A stretch of DNA of 25,000 bases from Owenia fusiformis (taxonomy: Eukaryota; Annelida; Polychaeta; Sabellida; Oweniidae): NCBI GenBank assembly GCA_903813345.2, contig CAIIXF020000218.1, forward strand, positions 1 through 25,000, read 5' to 3'. Below, one piece after another: positions 1-12,900 of the stretch. Numbering within the stretch: position 1 is the stretch's first letter; each line of letters starts with the position of its first letter. Position numbers and translations under genes: made by a program. The notes under the pieces are model-generated. The model ran no database searches, was not told the DNA's origin, and was given only the letters and a program-made list of their open reading frames with translations.

Positions 1-210
1 AGTATTCACATAATGAACGGTGAATGAAATATCAATAACACATGCAAGGTCACTAGTTAAACAGTTGTCATGGTGATGAATGGATTTTTCACATTGGATT
101 TGATGACTTGCCAACTTGACCCTTGCAAAAAGTTTCATTGAAAATGTGTTCCTTTAGTGATCTCGTTCCTTTTAGATGATTTTGTAGGAAAAATTGCAAT
201 TTGTGAAAAG

Positions 211-367
211 AATTTAAGTCCAAGACTCGATGCATTGTAGCTGCTTCATTCCACTCAGGCGTTGTTTCCTAAACTTTGCATTCCGGCTGCGCGGTCATGC
301 AAAGGTTTGGAAACAACAACTTCATGGTAGGATTCAGCAAACAATGCATTGAGTCTTTGGCTTAAAT
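211..367. repeat. Foldback (hairpin) element, MITE-like
   Basis: The whole segment is an imperfect palindrome. TTTAAGTCCAAGACT..TGCATTG (213-236) pairs with CAATGCATTGAGTCTTTGGCTTAA (341-364), and GTTGTTTCC..TTTGCAT (261-281) pairs with ATGCAAA..GGAAACAAC (298-317). No coding potential. Confidence 0.6.
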
Positions 368-1782
368 CCTTTATTATGGTATAAATAAGGTACTACATGC
401 CACATTGAATAATGGAAAATTATTTAAAATACCGAAACTAAATGTTTTGCGACCGATTTTTTCGAAAACAACAAACTGATTAAATGTACTCATATATGAT
501 TATCCTTTTCATTATTGTTCTGTACTTTCAGTATTTAATGTATGAATCAACGTATGTATTACAAATATCGTTTAGACTAACTTCACAAAATACAAGAATA
601 TTAATGTAGTAAGAATATATACAAACCATTTCCCTAAAGTGGATCCAAAGATGAAGAGTAGATGATTCACGAGACACATTTGTCCTTTATATGATTTTTA
701 TTATTTTAAGCAACGAATCAAAATACTTTATCACGGATTACTAAATCACGTGATAAATGTTAAATAGGACAGTTGTTCTGCCGTTCCTGTCCCAAGTGCT
801 TTCCTCACAACCCGTAAGTACGATACAAAGGACGTTGTATAGGCGTTGCACCATTAACATCCCAAGAATTGCTTACTTATCGTACAGCTGTTTATCCATG
901 CCTATCCGGTTTAATGGAAATGTATATATCTGTGGTTGTATTTGCATATTGAGGTTTGAACAGTGAACTTTATCCACATACATCAGTAAGCATTTAAAGC
1001 TACTTTTATGAGTTCTATGATTTCTAGAAATAATTCTAAATTCTAATAATTCTTGACAATGTAATTATTTTCCACCCACTTCATATGTAAAAGATAGAGA
1101 GAAAGACAAAGTTGTCCAGGGATGAGTTGTCTAATGGTTGATTTGTCCAGGGATGACTTATCTAGGGGATGAGTTGTCCTTAAGTCCATATTAGGGAACT
1201 CTAAAATCATAGGCTGGAAATCATGTTCCGGCAAAAAAATGTTTAAACCAAATGACCAAATATGGTATGGCAACTGATTTTAGACGCTCTTCTATGACCA
1301 TCATTCTTTTCTCATAAATAAAACAATTCTAACCAGAATATAAATACTCGGTTCATGTTATTTTCAACTTTATTGCATTTCAATGTCATTTACACTTTCA
1401 GAATTTACAGACAGTGCAGAAGGAGCTTTATTATGATGAATACGAGGAAAGGAAGGGGTTTTTGAGAAACAAACAGACAATTTGAAAAATGTGATTTAAA
1501 CAATAGTTTTAAAGAGTTGGATTGATATTTTTGTTGTCCCAAAAAGCAGATTATTTGAATGAAATATGTTTCATTTATAGTCAAAGATACCACGGTCTTA
1601 TCATAAACAGAAATATTATTTTCAGATGATTCTCTTGTATGACCTACCCTGTACGAAGATATTGATGATTCAAATTCTAATAAAATTCTGGTCAGTCTAA
1701 CGAGTAGACGTTTTGAACCTAAAGGTTGAGATAGAAAAATGAAGAGCAGGTATTCAGTACTGTCAACCCCTAAACATTTTCT
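368..1782. other. Gene-free AT-rich stretch
   Basis: No open frame with coding character was seen. The only structure is a small repeat of GTCCAGGGATGA..TTGTC (about 1112-1175, three imperfect copies). Confidence 0.5.
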
Positions 1783-2113
1783 CGCGGGACAGATTTTTTA
1801 GACCAAGTGCCCAAAATTGCGGGATTTGCGGGACATCTACTAAATTCGCGGGATTTCGAGGGACATTTAAGGGATTTGCGTGATTGTGCTAATAGGCCAA
1901 TTTTTTTTATCAAATTCGCGGGATTTCGCGGGACCATTCGAGGGACAAACACCCTAATTGCGGGACAGTTAACAGGGGTACCACCAAAAACTTCATAGAG
2001 GGACAGATTTTTTAGACAAAGTGCCCTAAATTTGCGGGATTTCGCGGGACATCCACCTAAATTTGCAGGATGTCCCGGGACATTCAAGGGATTTGCGTGA
2101 TTGGGACTAATGT
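1783..2113. repeat. GCGGGAC-rich direct repeat, two copies about 214 bp apart
   Basis: GGGACAGATTTTTTAGAC..AAGTGCCC followed by runs of GCGGGATTTCGCGGGACAT appears at about 1785-1890 and again at 1999-2110, with a related middle segment (1905-1975). Each copy ends AAGGGATTTGCGTGATTG. Open frames on both strands here are products of the repeat. Confidence 0.6.
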
Positions 2114-2488
2114 AAAAGCGTGTAAAAGTACTTAAATCAAACATTCAGATACTGATTAATCAAATATAATGCACCGTTACATTGTAACTTAAATAAACGT
2201 CAACACAATTTCACAAAATACGCATAGGAATATTATTATACTTCATTGTAATTTATCAAAAACAAAAAACATGCTTCAGGTGTGAGTACCGTAATCTAAC
2301 ACGAAATTCAAAAATTTGGAACAATACTTTGCACTTCTGGCGTCGTGACCAACTATGAAACGCTTACCCTCATAATGTTATATATTAAAATGTACCTATT
2401 CATATACTGTAGGCATGGGCTTTCAATTGAAATCCCATGATATAGGGGTTCGATTAATCTACATCAAATTATAGGAAATGAGGTTACT
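2114..2488. other. Gene-free spacer
   Basis: AT-rich DNA; nothing recognisable was seen. Confidence 0.4.
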
Positions 2489-3363
2489 TTTCTAGATAGG
2501 GTTTGTAGAAAAAACCGGGTACTGGGTAGTAAATCCTCCATGCTGGGTTCAAACTTGGTACCCGGTCGAAAAAAACGGGTACCCAAAAAACGAAATATAC
2601 GAATATACAACATAATTAAATCATTAGAAAACGTGTAAGATTTGTTTTGAATTATAAAAATGTATGTTACTTCCTTCAAAATTGAGCTATAAGCTTCAAA
2701 TAAAAATTATTTTAAGGCTCTTTTCTTCCTCTATCATCATGGTCATATTTCCATTGGTAATGAAGGGGGGGGGGAGTGCGATCGCACCCCCTCCTGGCTA
2801 CGCCAATGACATTGTAAGACGATTTGAAAAACAAGACAAATCAATCTTACTCTATTTTCAATACTTCGTATGTTGGTACATGAATTGTTTTGATTATGAT
2901 TTAAACCTGTAAATAGCTATCGTTGCTTTAGCAGAGAGGTGACGTGTGTTAATTTAAATGATGCAACGTGTAAGATTTTGATTATTAATCATAATTTAAG
3001 TTATCCCAATTTTCGACAAAATGTCCACTGAATTGTAAATTGTTATGTCTTACAATGTCATAGGCGTAGCACCCCCCCATAACCAATGAAAATATGGCCA
3101 TGACGATAGAGGAAGAAAAGAGCCTTAAAATATGCTTTTTATTTGAAGCTTCTAGCTCAATTTTGAAGGATGTTACATACATTTTTGTAAATTCAAAACA
3201 AATCTTACACGTTTTCTCATAATCTAAATTATGTTATATATTCGTATTTTTCGTTTTTTGGGTTCCCGTTTTTTTTGACCGGGTACCGGGTACCAAGTTT
3301 GAACCCAGCATGGAGGATTTACTACCCGGTACCCGTGTTTTTCTACAAACCCTTTCTAGATAT
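2489..3363. mobile_element. Long-arm inverted-repeat (foldback) element, 875 bp
   Basis: The left arm (2489 to about 2820) and right arm (about 3040 to 3363) are reverse complements at high identity. They start TCTAGA..AGGGTTTGTAGAAAAA, pass through CATGCTGGGTTCAAACTTGG, AAAACGTGTAAGATTTG and CTCTTTTCTTCCTCTATC, and reach CTACGCC.ATGACATTG. About 220 bp of unrelated DNA separates the arms. Short G/C tracts surround the GCGATCGC palindrome near 2780. No transposase. Foldback or long-TIR non-autonomous transposon. Confidence 0.7.
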
Positions 3364-3639
3364 CAGCGTCCATTTATTGTAACTCGCGTTTGCTAATATT
3401 TGCTCAGTTCTGAGATGAAGGCCACACGGGTAGTAAAAAGGCCAACGTTGGAACTATTTGTGACCTACATCCCTATTTTCGTAATGAAAAATGAAAGTTG
3501 AACCTTTCCCCTTTATTTTGATACCAAACAACAGCATGCTAGGTACTTAAAATTAGGTAAACTTTACTCCTCAAAAGTGCAAAAACTTAGCTTCTTATAA
3601 AAGATAAGATAATCACAATATAGGGGATTGCAACAATTT

Positions 3640-3760
3640 CGGAAATTCGCGGAGGTCAAAGCCACATTGCGGGACTTCGCGGGACATTGCGGGACACGCG
3701 AATTAGCCTAATTTTGATCAAATTCGCGGGATAATCCCGCCATTCGCGGGACACTTGACA
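3640..3760. repeat. GCGGGAC-type repeat, third copy
   Basis: GCGGGACTTCGCGGGACATTG, then AATTAGCCTAATTTTGATC and AAATTCGCGGGAT are related to the 1783-2113 repeat. Confidence 0.5.
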
Positions 3761-3763
3761 GCT

Positions 3764-3852
3764 CTGGGTATTATATCGACGAATAGATACCACAAGGCTA
3801 GGTACAAACGTTTTCTGTACGTTTTCGAAAGTTTGTGATATAATACCCGATG
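3764..3852. repeat. Short inverted repeat
   Basis: GGGTATTATATC (3766-3777) is inverted as GATATAATACCC (3837-3848); the inside holds a second palindromic AAACGTTTTC..GAAAGTTT pair. Confidence 0.45.
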
Positions 3853-3859
3853 ATCTTAG

Positions 3860-5041
3860 GTCTATATCACGATTCGAACACGAACTCGCCAACTTTTGCA
3901 AAATCGTCATATCATTTCCTACTTCCGGTTTGACGCTTAACACTGAATGGAACACTTAGTGCGGACCAGTTATTGTATCAACGAAAGGATACTGGGTGAA
4001 ATATTGACACAGTTTGAAGGCGTGGGTACAATCATGTTCGAATGGTATTCACAAGTAAATAGAAGTGTCGAATGTATGATGTGATACATAGCTGCTTCTC
4101 CATGTTTTTAAAGCAATAAAATGTGTATTAAAATTATTGAAAATACGTATCGTAACAGTATATCAAAACAATATTGCAAAATAGGGAAAGATTCCATCTG
4201 CCAAGATTCAGCAAATGATACAGGAACATCTGCCAAAGTTCAAGGGACTTAGTCACTACTTCTCAAATTATATAATCTTAGATAATAATAGAACTTGTGG
4301 TTAGGTATTGGGATGTTTTCTGTACTTCTGATATCACGTTGCTATATTCCAAATCAGGCCATTTGAAATAAAATCCTTTTATTTTCATAGTTAGTATAGT
4401 AACTTGTCGTCTGAATTGATGATGGTCTTTTAAATTATATTTTAATAATTGAAAATATCGTCTGGGAAACCAGATCTTTTTTTAGCATTTGAAAATAGAA
4501 TAAAAACTGGCGGTAGATATTAACTATTTTGTATATGAAACCTGAAATTCAGTTCAGTTGATTCACACAAATGCATCTTTAAAGTAACGTTTTAACCTAT
4601 TATGTGGTTTTTCGTACAAATGATGTTAAGTTTGACTTGAATGACTAAATCATTATTAAAATTAATGATAATATTATCTACCCAATATCAATTTATTTGA
4701 ACTTAAGATGTACCTATTCTACACATATTGAAAACATGAAGCAGGTGATTTCTTTGACAACACATCTTATTTGAACCAATCAATACCAAACCAAGTTTAT
4801 TAAGCAATATGGTTGACGGGGATGCTGTATAAAGGCGTCTGCTAGCCAGAAAGGAGAGAAAAGGGTTAGGAACACGACATCGGTGATTTTTAAAGATAAA
4901 GGTATGACATTGTGTATTTTTAAAAGCAATCAAATCAAGAATTTCAATATACTTAACATATGCAGTCATGATTTATTACATGAATGAACCGGGTAAGTTT
5001 TTTCTATTAAATACGATATTTGTGTATGCATATTTTATTAT
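3860..5041. other. Gene-free AT-rich stretch
   Basis: Several frames of 60-90 codons lack splice-compatible or domain-like features. No repeat family recognised. Confidence 0.4.
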
Positions 5042-6514
5042 TAGACTCTAGATGTCAATCTGGAGTCTATTGTTTTTGCCAGTATTCTTCTTATTCTTAT
5101 TCTTATTCTTATTATTCTTTAGGAGTTTTTTCAATAACTATGAGGTTTTCAGTAAGGACCATAATACAGTTTATTTAGGTTCAGTATCTAGTTGGTGGGA
5201 AATTGGGTCAATTTTTTATCTAGGTCAAATGTCAAGAACTAGGTCATATCCAGTACTTTGTCACTTTTTTAGATCTTCTCGGTCGTCCTTCAATATTTTG
5301 GATCCGGTTTTTTTTCATTGTGTTCCTCATAAAAAAGTAGAAAATCTAGAGTCGATTTAGTTTTTTGGTATCTCAAACCGATTTCGAGATATCAGTGTCC
5401 GAAAACGAGGTCCAAAAAAAAGTTCTCCGAATCCAATGTCCAGGATATCAGCCTTATAGGAAATTTTCTCAGGATTCCGAATCTGAAATCCAAGTTTCGA
5501 TCTGACTTCCGGTTCAGAAGTGTTTTTTTGAAAATTCAAAAATCGCTAAATTTGGTGCCCCATGTTAATTCAATGGGAAAAAATATTTTTTTGAAGTGCA
5601 AAATACGAGATATAGACTAAGCACAGCTAAACATAATGGAAGCCCATAGAAGAAAGGGACCTCAAAACCTTCTTTTCATAAAAATTTGGACACCAAAATG
5701 CCTAGGTCAAAATCTAGGTCAAATTCAAAGTTTTTCCTTATTTTTGCGATTCTGACACTACACTTTAATTATATTCTTCGAAATTGTGTATACATGTAGC
5801 CAAGAGTGTGCTAATAGCGTTAGCCTTTTGCCGTCAGAAAGTATTTTGACCCACTTTTGAGATATGGTGTCCGAAAAGTAGGTCAAAATAAAAAGTTCTC
5901 CAAATTTAACGTTTGAGTTATGAATTAAGAATAGAATTTTCTCAGAAATCCGAATCTGCAAATCAAATTTCGATCCGACTTCCGGTTCCGAAGTTATGGC
6001 GTGTCCAAAAAGTAGGTCAAAATAAAAATTCGCAAAATTTAATGTATGAGTTATGAATTAGGGGTAGAATTTTGTCAGGAATCCGAATCTTTAAATCAAA
6101 TTTAGATCCGACTTCCGGTTCGGAAGTTATGGCGTTTTGAAATTTCGGAAAATCGATCTGATGGTATCCTGATAGAAAGTAAAGAGTAGAGAAGAAAATA
6201 TTGAAAAATTCATCCATCCTTCCTATCTGATCCTATCCTATCCTATCTTTCCTTCGTATCCTTTCCTTCCTATCCTTCCTATCCTCTCCTATCATATCCT
6301 TTCTTCCTATTCTGTTCTATCCTAGCCTTCTTTCTTATTCTATCCTATCGTTCCTTCCCATTCTATCCTATCCTACCTTCCTGTTTTATCCATCCATCTT
6401 ATTCTGGATGACTCAGCTTATTCTGGATGACTCGGCTTATTTTAGATGACTGGGATTAAAAAAGTCTGGATCTGGAGTCTGAAATTGAACTTCGTTCAAT
6501 TTCCCAAGTCTAGT
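5042..6514 (+). mobile_element. Helitron/HINE-like non-autonomous element, copy 1
   Basis: The 5' end is the palindrome GACTCTAGAT..ATCTGGAGTC. The body contains one long unit of the 475-bp core (motif 'TTTTGAGATATGGTGTCCG' at 5856) plus about 1.3 short units around ACTTCCGGTTC.GAAGTTATGG (5978, 6110). A TATCC-type microsatellite (6209-6405) follows, then ATCTGGAGTCT and a perfect hairpin AAATTGAACTTCGTTCAATTT a few bases before CTAG, followed by T. A 3' hairpin before CTAG is the Helitron hallmark. Subterminal inverted repeats, core repeats and an internal microsatellite are known for HINE/'pearl' elements. No Rep/helicase. Ends are inferred from comparison with the copy at 16577. Confidence 0.65.
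6209..6405. repeat. TATCC/CCTAT microsatellite
   Basis: Irregular pentanucleotide array (CCTATCCTATCC, TTCCT variants) inside the 3' part of the Helitron-like element. Confidence 0.8.
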
Positions 6515-6540
6515 TATGTATACAACTACCTACTTCTTTG

Positions 6541-6682
6541 ATGCCTGAATAAAATTTGCTCCGATTCACAGGCCAGCGCCCGGACGATTGAGTATTTTGT
6601 TCAGAATTGCATTCATTTTTAAACAAAATACTCATTCGGCCGGGCACCGGCCGGTGAATCAGAGCAAATTTTACTTAGGCAT
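6541..6682. mobile_element. Palindromic 142-bp MITE, copy 1 (3-bp TSD TGA)
   Basis: ATGCCTGA..AAATTTGCTC at the left is the inverse of GAGCAAATTTTACTTAGGCAT at the right, and the inner GCGCCCGG..GATTGAGTATTTTGTT pairs with AACAAAATACTCATTCGGCC. If the element runs from TGCCTG to AGGCA, it is flanked by TGA on both sides. Same length as the copy at 14200. A TNA duplication fits PIF/Harbinger-type MITEs. Confidence 0.68.
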
Positions 6683-6857
6683 GAATGAGTCTGGTAGACC
6701 TGCTTGGTGTTGCCTCCTCTTAATTTTATCCAATCCAATGTGATATTTTGGCAATATTTTAGAAATTCTCAAGTGTCGGTTTTAAAAGCTTTTTTCAAAA
6801 TAAGATGATCTACCCGCGTTAAATTCAGAATATGAACAGTTATTTTTTATATCACAG

Positions 6858-6982
6858 ATGCAGTCATTTTCGATAATGTACCTTGGCGTTGCAGTTGCGT
6901 TAGTGTGTAGCGTATTAACAGAAGGAAGATCGCTACCAAAAGGCTCTGTGGACGATAATCGCATAGCAAATTTCTTTAAGAG
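6858..6982 (+). CDS. Peptide precursor exon 1 (A1): start codon, signal peptide, first A segment
   Basis: ATG follows a T-rich tract and a CACAG that looks like an acceptor, so a non-coding 5' exon may exist upstream. The exon encodes residues 1-41 and two bases of codon 42, ending AAGAG before donor gtaaga at 6983. The first 23 residues are a hydrophobic signal peptide with the only cysteine of the precursor (17). Residues 24-42 carry GSVDDNRIANFFKR. The 3' half is clearly homologous to the exons at 9486 and 14730; the signal-peptide half is unique to this copy. Confidence 0.75.
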
Positions 6983-9900
6983 GTAAGAAAACAAAGATTG
7001 TATTCGCGAATGCAACTTTCGGCTAGCAACTACCGATTCATGAAAAACATTTTAAAATAAATCAAGCAAACCGAGGTGGCAGAACATTTATTTTCTCAAA
7101 ACTAGCAAATGTATTGCAATTTACTCATAGCCAGTTATTTTTTAAATGCTGTAACTCAAGTTATTGTGTAATATTTTGATGCGTATATATTCACTATTTT
7201 GTAACTCCATGCATATTTATAAGGAACAAATGACTAAAAATAGCCATGGAATGGAATGGAAAGAAATTGGGAGAGGGGAGACAAATAAAATCATTTCTAC
7301 AAAAATAATGAAGACAACTGTCCCTACCTTCCCTTAAGCGGTTGAAGATATCGTTGAACCGTGGCAACAAATTCCATAGTTCCCATGTCATAGGGCTATT
7401 TAGTTCAAATATCAAAGTATAACGTTAACTATAAAGTAGTTTATTCGATAAAAAAAACTAAAAATATCGAAATCGACACTTCTAGTCCGCCATTTTGATG
7501 CAAAGGTGACGGCCGTTACCTTCGCTTGATCAGTGGATAGGCAAATTAACGTTTAATGGGGAAAAATACAATAATAAGACTTGATTGTCATTGATTCGGT
7601 TCAAATAAACGTCTCAATCATGCCTGATTACTTTATTTATTTATGTATTTATTTATGTATTTATTTATGTATTTATTTATGTATTTATTTATTTATTCAT
7701 TTGTATATAACTTCGGATTAAATAAACGTCTCAATTATGTCCTGTCAAAGCGATTGTCTCACCCGCGTCATGCCTGGTTATATTATTTCATTTATTTATT
7801 TATTTATCCATTTATTTAATTAAGTTATTTATTTATTCATTAATTTAATTAATTAATTTGTTTCTTTACTTAGCCCCCAATACTAAACACGCCGGTGTTT
7901 ATTAACTTGGAAAAATAGGGGTAGGGAAACTAAACATATCACCGAGGAGTGGATGTCACAACTAGTCACAACCACAACAATATTATTTTTTACAGGGATG
8001 CCAATGGCTTGCTCGCTGTAAAATCTAAACGGGGTGATTTGCTCCCATCTAATTCATCCGACAATGAATATCACAGGCGTGGTCCTTCAGACAAGTACGT
8101 TCAGATAAGTTCTTACGGCCCTTCATTATTGGCAGTTCATCATTTTACGATATCATGATTTACTCAGTTATTAGTTTCATTATTGGCAGTTGATCATTTT
8201 ACGATATCATGAGTAATTTAGTTATGAGTTCCATCACTGACAGGTGATCATTTTACGATATGAATCGATATGAATTTATTTTCTTATTAGTTCTTTTTTA
8301 GGCAGTTGATAATTTTACGATTTCATAGGTTATTTAGTTATGAGTTCCATAATTGGTAGTTGACCATTTCATGAAATGACAACTTTTGGCATATTCAAAA
8401 TGTTTTAAGCTATTATCCAGCAGGTATCGTCAATGCTAACTTATAGAAGAACCGTACTAAACGAAGAAGGCATTGCTGTTTGACTAATGATAATGAAGAG
8501 CTTATTTTCAAGTACAACACATTTAAAAGTTTCAAACATTAGTGTCACGGAGTAAAGTTCATATGGTTAACAAGATAGCAGAATTGTGCTTAAATTACAT
8601 ATTTCTAATCGCTTTATTGTTAAAATATAAAACAATGTGTAAAATATGACATTAGGCAGAGTGATTATCACAATTAAGGCCAGGGTGCATGTTGGGAAAT
8701 TTTCTGCATTCCTCAATTGAGTCACATGTTATTTTTCAAACAAGAATTACTCCTTCCCAACATTGTCTACATCTTCCAGGTTTGCACAAAGAGTGCACTT
8801 ATGTGCCTACAAAAGATTTGTGAGAAGATTTGTTATGTAAAATGTATAAAAACGAGAAAATTCAGTGAAAAAAATCTCTGAAAATTTATCAAAGCATTCT
8901 TCTCAAAAGCCTTTTCTAGGCACATAAGTGCACTCTTTGTGCAAAACTGGAAGATATAGACAATGTGGGGAAGGAGTGATTCCTGTTTGAAAAAAAACAT
9001 GTGACTCAATTGAGGAATGCAGAAAATTTCCCATCATGCACCCTGACCTTAAACATATATCACGATTCCTATAGATAGACTTATCTAGATCAATACCTCA
9101 CTAATGGTACACACTAGGAAACTTTAAGACGGACAGTTCCTTTAAGTCTGATGCCCACGATTTAATCCGTTGTGGAAATAAATGTCATTCAACTTCAAAT
9201 GATCGCATCTTTGTATATCTAGTAATGTTTCTCCATTATCCCAACACACATGAAAGCTGCAGCACCTCGCAAGTAACATATAGTTTGCACTTCCCAAGGA
9301 TCCATACGACTTTACTCAAGTATGGAAGTATAACCCTTGTTATCTACACATACCCAACACAGTATTTCCACCCCGGAATAGCCTGGCAACGGTAAAGTCA
9401 GATACCGATCGAGTATTCTGTCTTGTATGCTGTTTAATTTATTCGCTTGAGAAATTTTCAATTAATTAAGGTCAATTCTTTCCAGAAGGTGGATACATGT
9501 AGGTCCAACGAAATCAATTGACTCTGTGGAAGATAACCGCGTGGCAAATCTTCTGAGAAGGTAGGTTTCATAATCATAAGGCTTTAAAATGGTTAAAACA
9601 ATATCGTGCAGTTTATTTTGATATCACTGCTAGCCGTCTCAATGCATACGAAGGGCGTAGCAAAGATCTAAAACAGGCGAGGCATTTAAGTTGACGAGGT
9701 ATTTAAGTTAAATTTGACATACAAGGGTTGTTCAAAAGTTTTGCACAAATATATCTAAATATGACAATAATGAGCCAATCCCATCGAACGAAGTTCGGAG
9801 CGATGTAGGGAACGCCTCCGTCCGTCCGCCCATCTGGGCAATAACTCAAATACCGTTGGCCCGATTTTGTTCATATTTTGTACACATATACCCTATGGGG

Positions 9901-12900
9901 GTAGAAGTTTTGCTGGAAAGCCTACTTTCAAATGGCCGCTCATTTAAAAATGGCGGCCATTTTAGTGTAGATTTTACAGTAATTTAGGTGCAATATGTAA
10001 AACTGTATTATAGCAATATGTTTTAAATGTAAAGAAAATTATATAGGACATTAATAAATCTAGAAATGTAGGTATTAAAGAAGCACATGGCAGCCATCTT
10101 GAAAAATGGCGGCCTTTACTCGTTATTTTAGTAGTGGAGCGATTTTGTTCATATTTGGTATGTGAATACTACAAGCATGGAACACTTTCTCATGACACTT
10201 TTGGTAAAAGGCGGCCTTTCAAAATGGCCGCAATTTTAACGTATTTTGCTATAACTCAAAAAGTAGTGGAGCTATTTTGTTCATATTTGGTATGTGAATA
10301 CTATAAGCATGGCATACTGTCTAATGACACTTTTGGTAGAAGGCGGCCATTTTGAAAAAAGACAACCAGTTTAACGTATTTTACTACAACTCGAGAAGTA
10401 GTGGAGCGATTTTGTTCATATTTGGTATGTTAATACTATAAACATGGCACACTGTCGAATGACACTTTTGGTAGGAGGTGGCCATTTTGAAAAATGGCTG
10501 CCATTTTTGCTTTGGCGTTGCTGTTGTCTGGTTTATGGTTGGTAGGTATGTGCTCCCATCTTATTCCCTTACACTGTCAAGGTTTCATACCTTTACTACT
10601 TAACATTTTATAGTTGCTATAGTAATCAAGGTGATGACGCTATGGTCCATATCATTTTGTAAAAATAAAACTAGTATTTAATCAAGAACAATATTACTAA
10701 TCATGCTTTTACTTACGTAAACTTTCAACTTAAATTCAAACAATATCTAGTTTTGGTCTCATGGCAAAAGTGAATCTTATATCAATATTTCCCATCTTGT
10801 TTTCTTTGATCATGCCAAAGAATGACCGTTAAAGCGGCTATAAGGTCTGTGGAGAGAAAAATTGATAAATTTTACCTTTTCTGAGCTATCGGGGCGAAGT
10901 TTGGTCCAACATCTTCTTCCTTATTCCTATTTTATAAAAATGTATGCATATGGCAATATTCATCAACCAGTAGAACTGGCAAATTGTTTAGAATCTACAA
11001 TTCCATACAAGGAGTCCCACTCATAGATTTTTCAAATTCTTTCCAAGTCGACGTGAAACACCTAGCGGCTGATAGTGTGAGTCTTGTTATGAAAACTTTC
11101 TTATAAAAATCACTTGACGATTATTAGAAAGCATTAAAAGTTGAAACCGAAGCGTAATCTGAAATAAAAGTGAAAAATATTGCGCGGACGTTAGAGAACA
11201 AACTTCCAGTTTGATAAAAATGGCGGAGTCAGAAGGAGAAAGGAAGACGAAGAATTATATGATTTTCCTTTGCCATTATTGATCGTTATAAGGTATGTGC
11301 ACAAATTCTAGTTGCATACATGGAAAATAGATACATTTTTAAAGGCAACAACATATTCAAAGCTTTCATTTTACGATAGGCCCAGGATCATTGGATACGA
11401 CTCAGCAATCGATGTTCCCACTTTAAGTACTCTTCTAACATTTTGAAAAATAATCTGGTTTTATGACGTTATCATAGTTCTCATGAATTCATAAAATATT
11501 GGAGGGTATGTCTTGAAATAATAAAGTTGAAGCAGAAAACATTGATAGAATACATGTAAGAATGGGGAAATAGTAGTACACAAGTTATATACATCCATCT
11601 TGATACTCCATTTAGAACAACTTACAAAAAAAGTTTGCGAAACTATGTCAGAAAAGAATATTGAGTTTTTTTTAATTTACATCACAATGAGAAAGAACAA
11701 GGGGCAACATTTAAAAACTATCTATTATATATTGATCTGCTTCCTTGAGATCATTTGCACATATGCAGCTTGTGGCAGTGAAATACTGAATTTATTCTTT
11801 CACATCACAGTGAGGAAGCACAAAGAGCAACATTTGTAAACACATGGACTTTACATAACTGTTGATGAGCACATTCATGTGTTTGTTCATTATAATAAGA
11901 GCTTCTCTGAGCTATCATCATCTTCTTCAGATGACAACATTTCAAACATATCTTTTGATTTTAAAATGTCAAACTTCATGCATTTCTTTTTGCTTTTATA
12001 CCCCTTGTGCCTACAACCCTACGCCCAACAAGTCATGTACAACACCATCCAGTGATTGCATCAATACTATTTCATCTGGATCTGGGTTATACTCCACCCA
12101 TGTGTAATGAGATTTAGAGGACACAAACCGATTACTGGACTTTTACACAAATTAGGCCATATGTATCTTTTTTTAACAATGATGGTATATTTTCCATTTA
12201 TAAATATGAACATTGGTATGATCAGCCAGTGAACTGTGATAATATAAAAAAAATTATTCATACACAAAACATCAAGATAAAATGATTGTACGACAATCAT
12301 CTCATATGAATGTATTGAAAGAAATTGCATGTTATTATGTTGCTTAGAGCCATGGTAAAGATATATGCTTCTCAAGAGATCATGCTCCAGGGCAAGCATA
12401 TATATTAGTTTATGAAAAGATCATAAGAATAAAGAAAATATACTCAAATATATAAAACACAACTGTCACAATCATTCTAAGGATTTTCAAAATGGCTGAC
12501 ATCATTTTATTTCATGCTGAAATTGCAGAAAAGTTCCATTTTTGCACAACGCTTGGTCCTTATCTAGATTTTTACATATCTCAAGAAGTACCTTAGACGT
12601 ACACTATTCCCTCAATACATATAACTTTCTAAGTAAGAACCAAGCGTTATATGAACAAAGCAAGAGTTTATCATGACCTTCCTCTATCTTAAAAAAGTAG
12701 GTCAACACAATTGCAAACATAACTAATCCCTACTCAATGACTATTGAAATATGACTATTTATATGTACAAAATATTAATCCAATGAGTGTATAGAGTGAC
12801 ACAATCAAACAACGGGACATCTGCCAAGTTGGTTTATACATTCTGGAGACATTTTCTGAGACTGATAAAAAATTCACATTTTCACAGGAAGTGATACATA

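Noticed and set aside
1770-2144. 124-codon minus frame with repeated NPANL/PAKSR motifs
   Set aside because: Translation of the GCGGGAC nucleotide repeat, open on both strands; no protein evidence.
4703-4969. 88-codon minus frame
   Set aside because: No splice signals, domain or repeat support; ordinary chance length for this many kilobases.
5052-5360. 102-codon frame beginning in the Helitron-like element
   Set aside because: Starts in the terminal palindrome and TTCTTA low-complexity tract and is not preserved in the copy at 16577-18862.
11220-11282. ATG GCG GAG start in good context (MAESEGERKTKN..)
   Set aside because: Stops after 20 codons and no convincing donor keeps it open; could be a relic 5' exon but unsupported.
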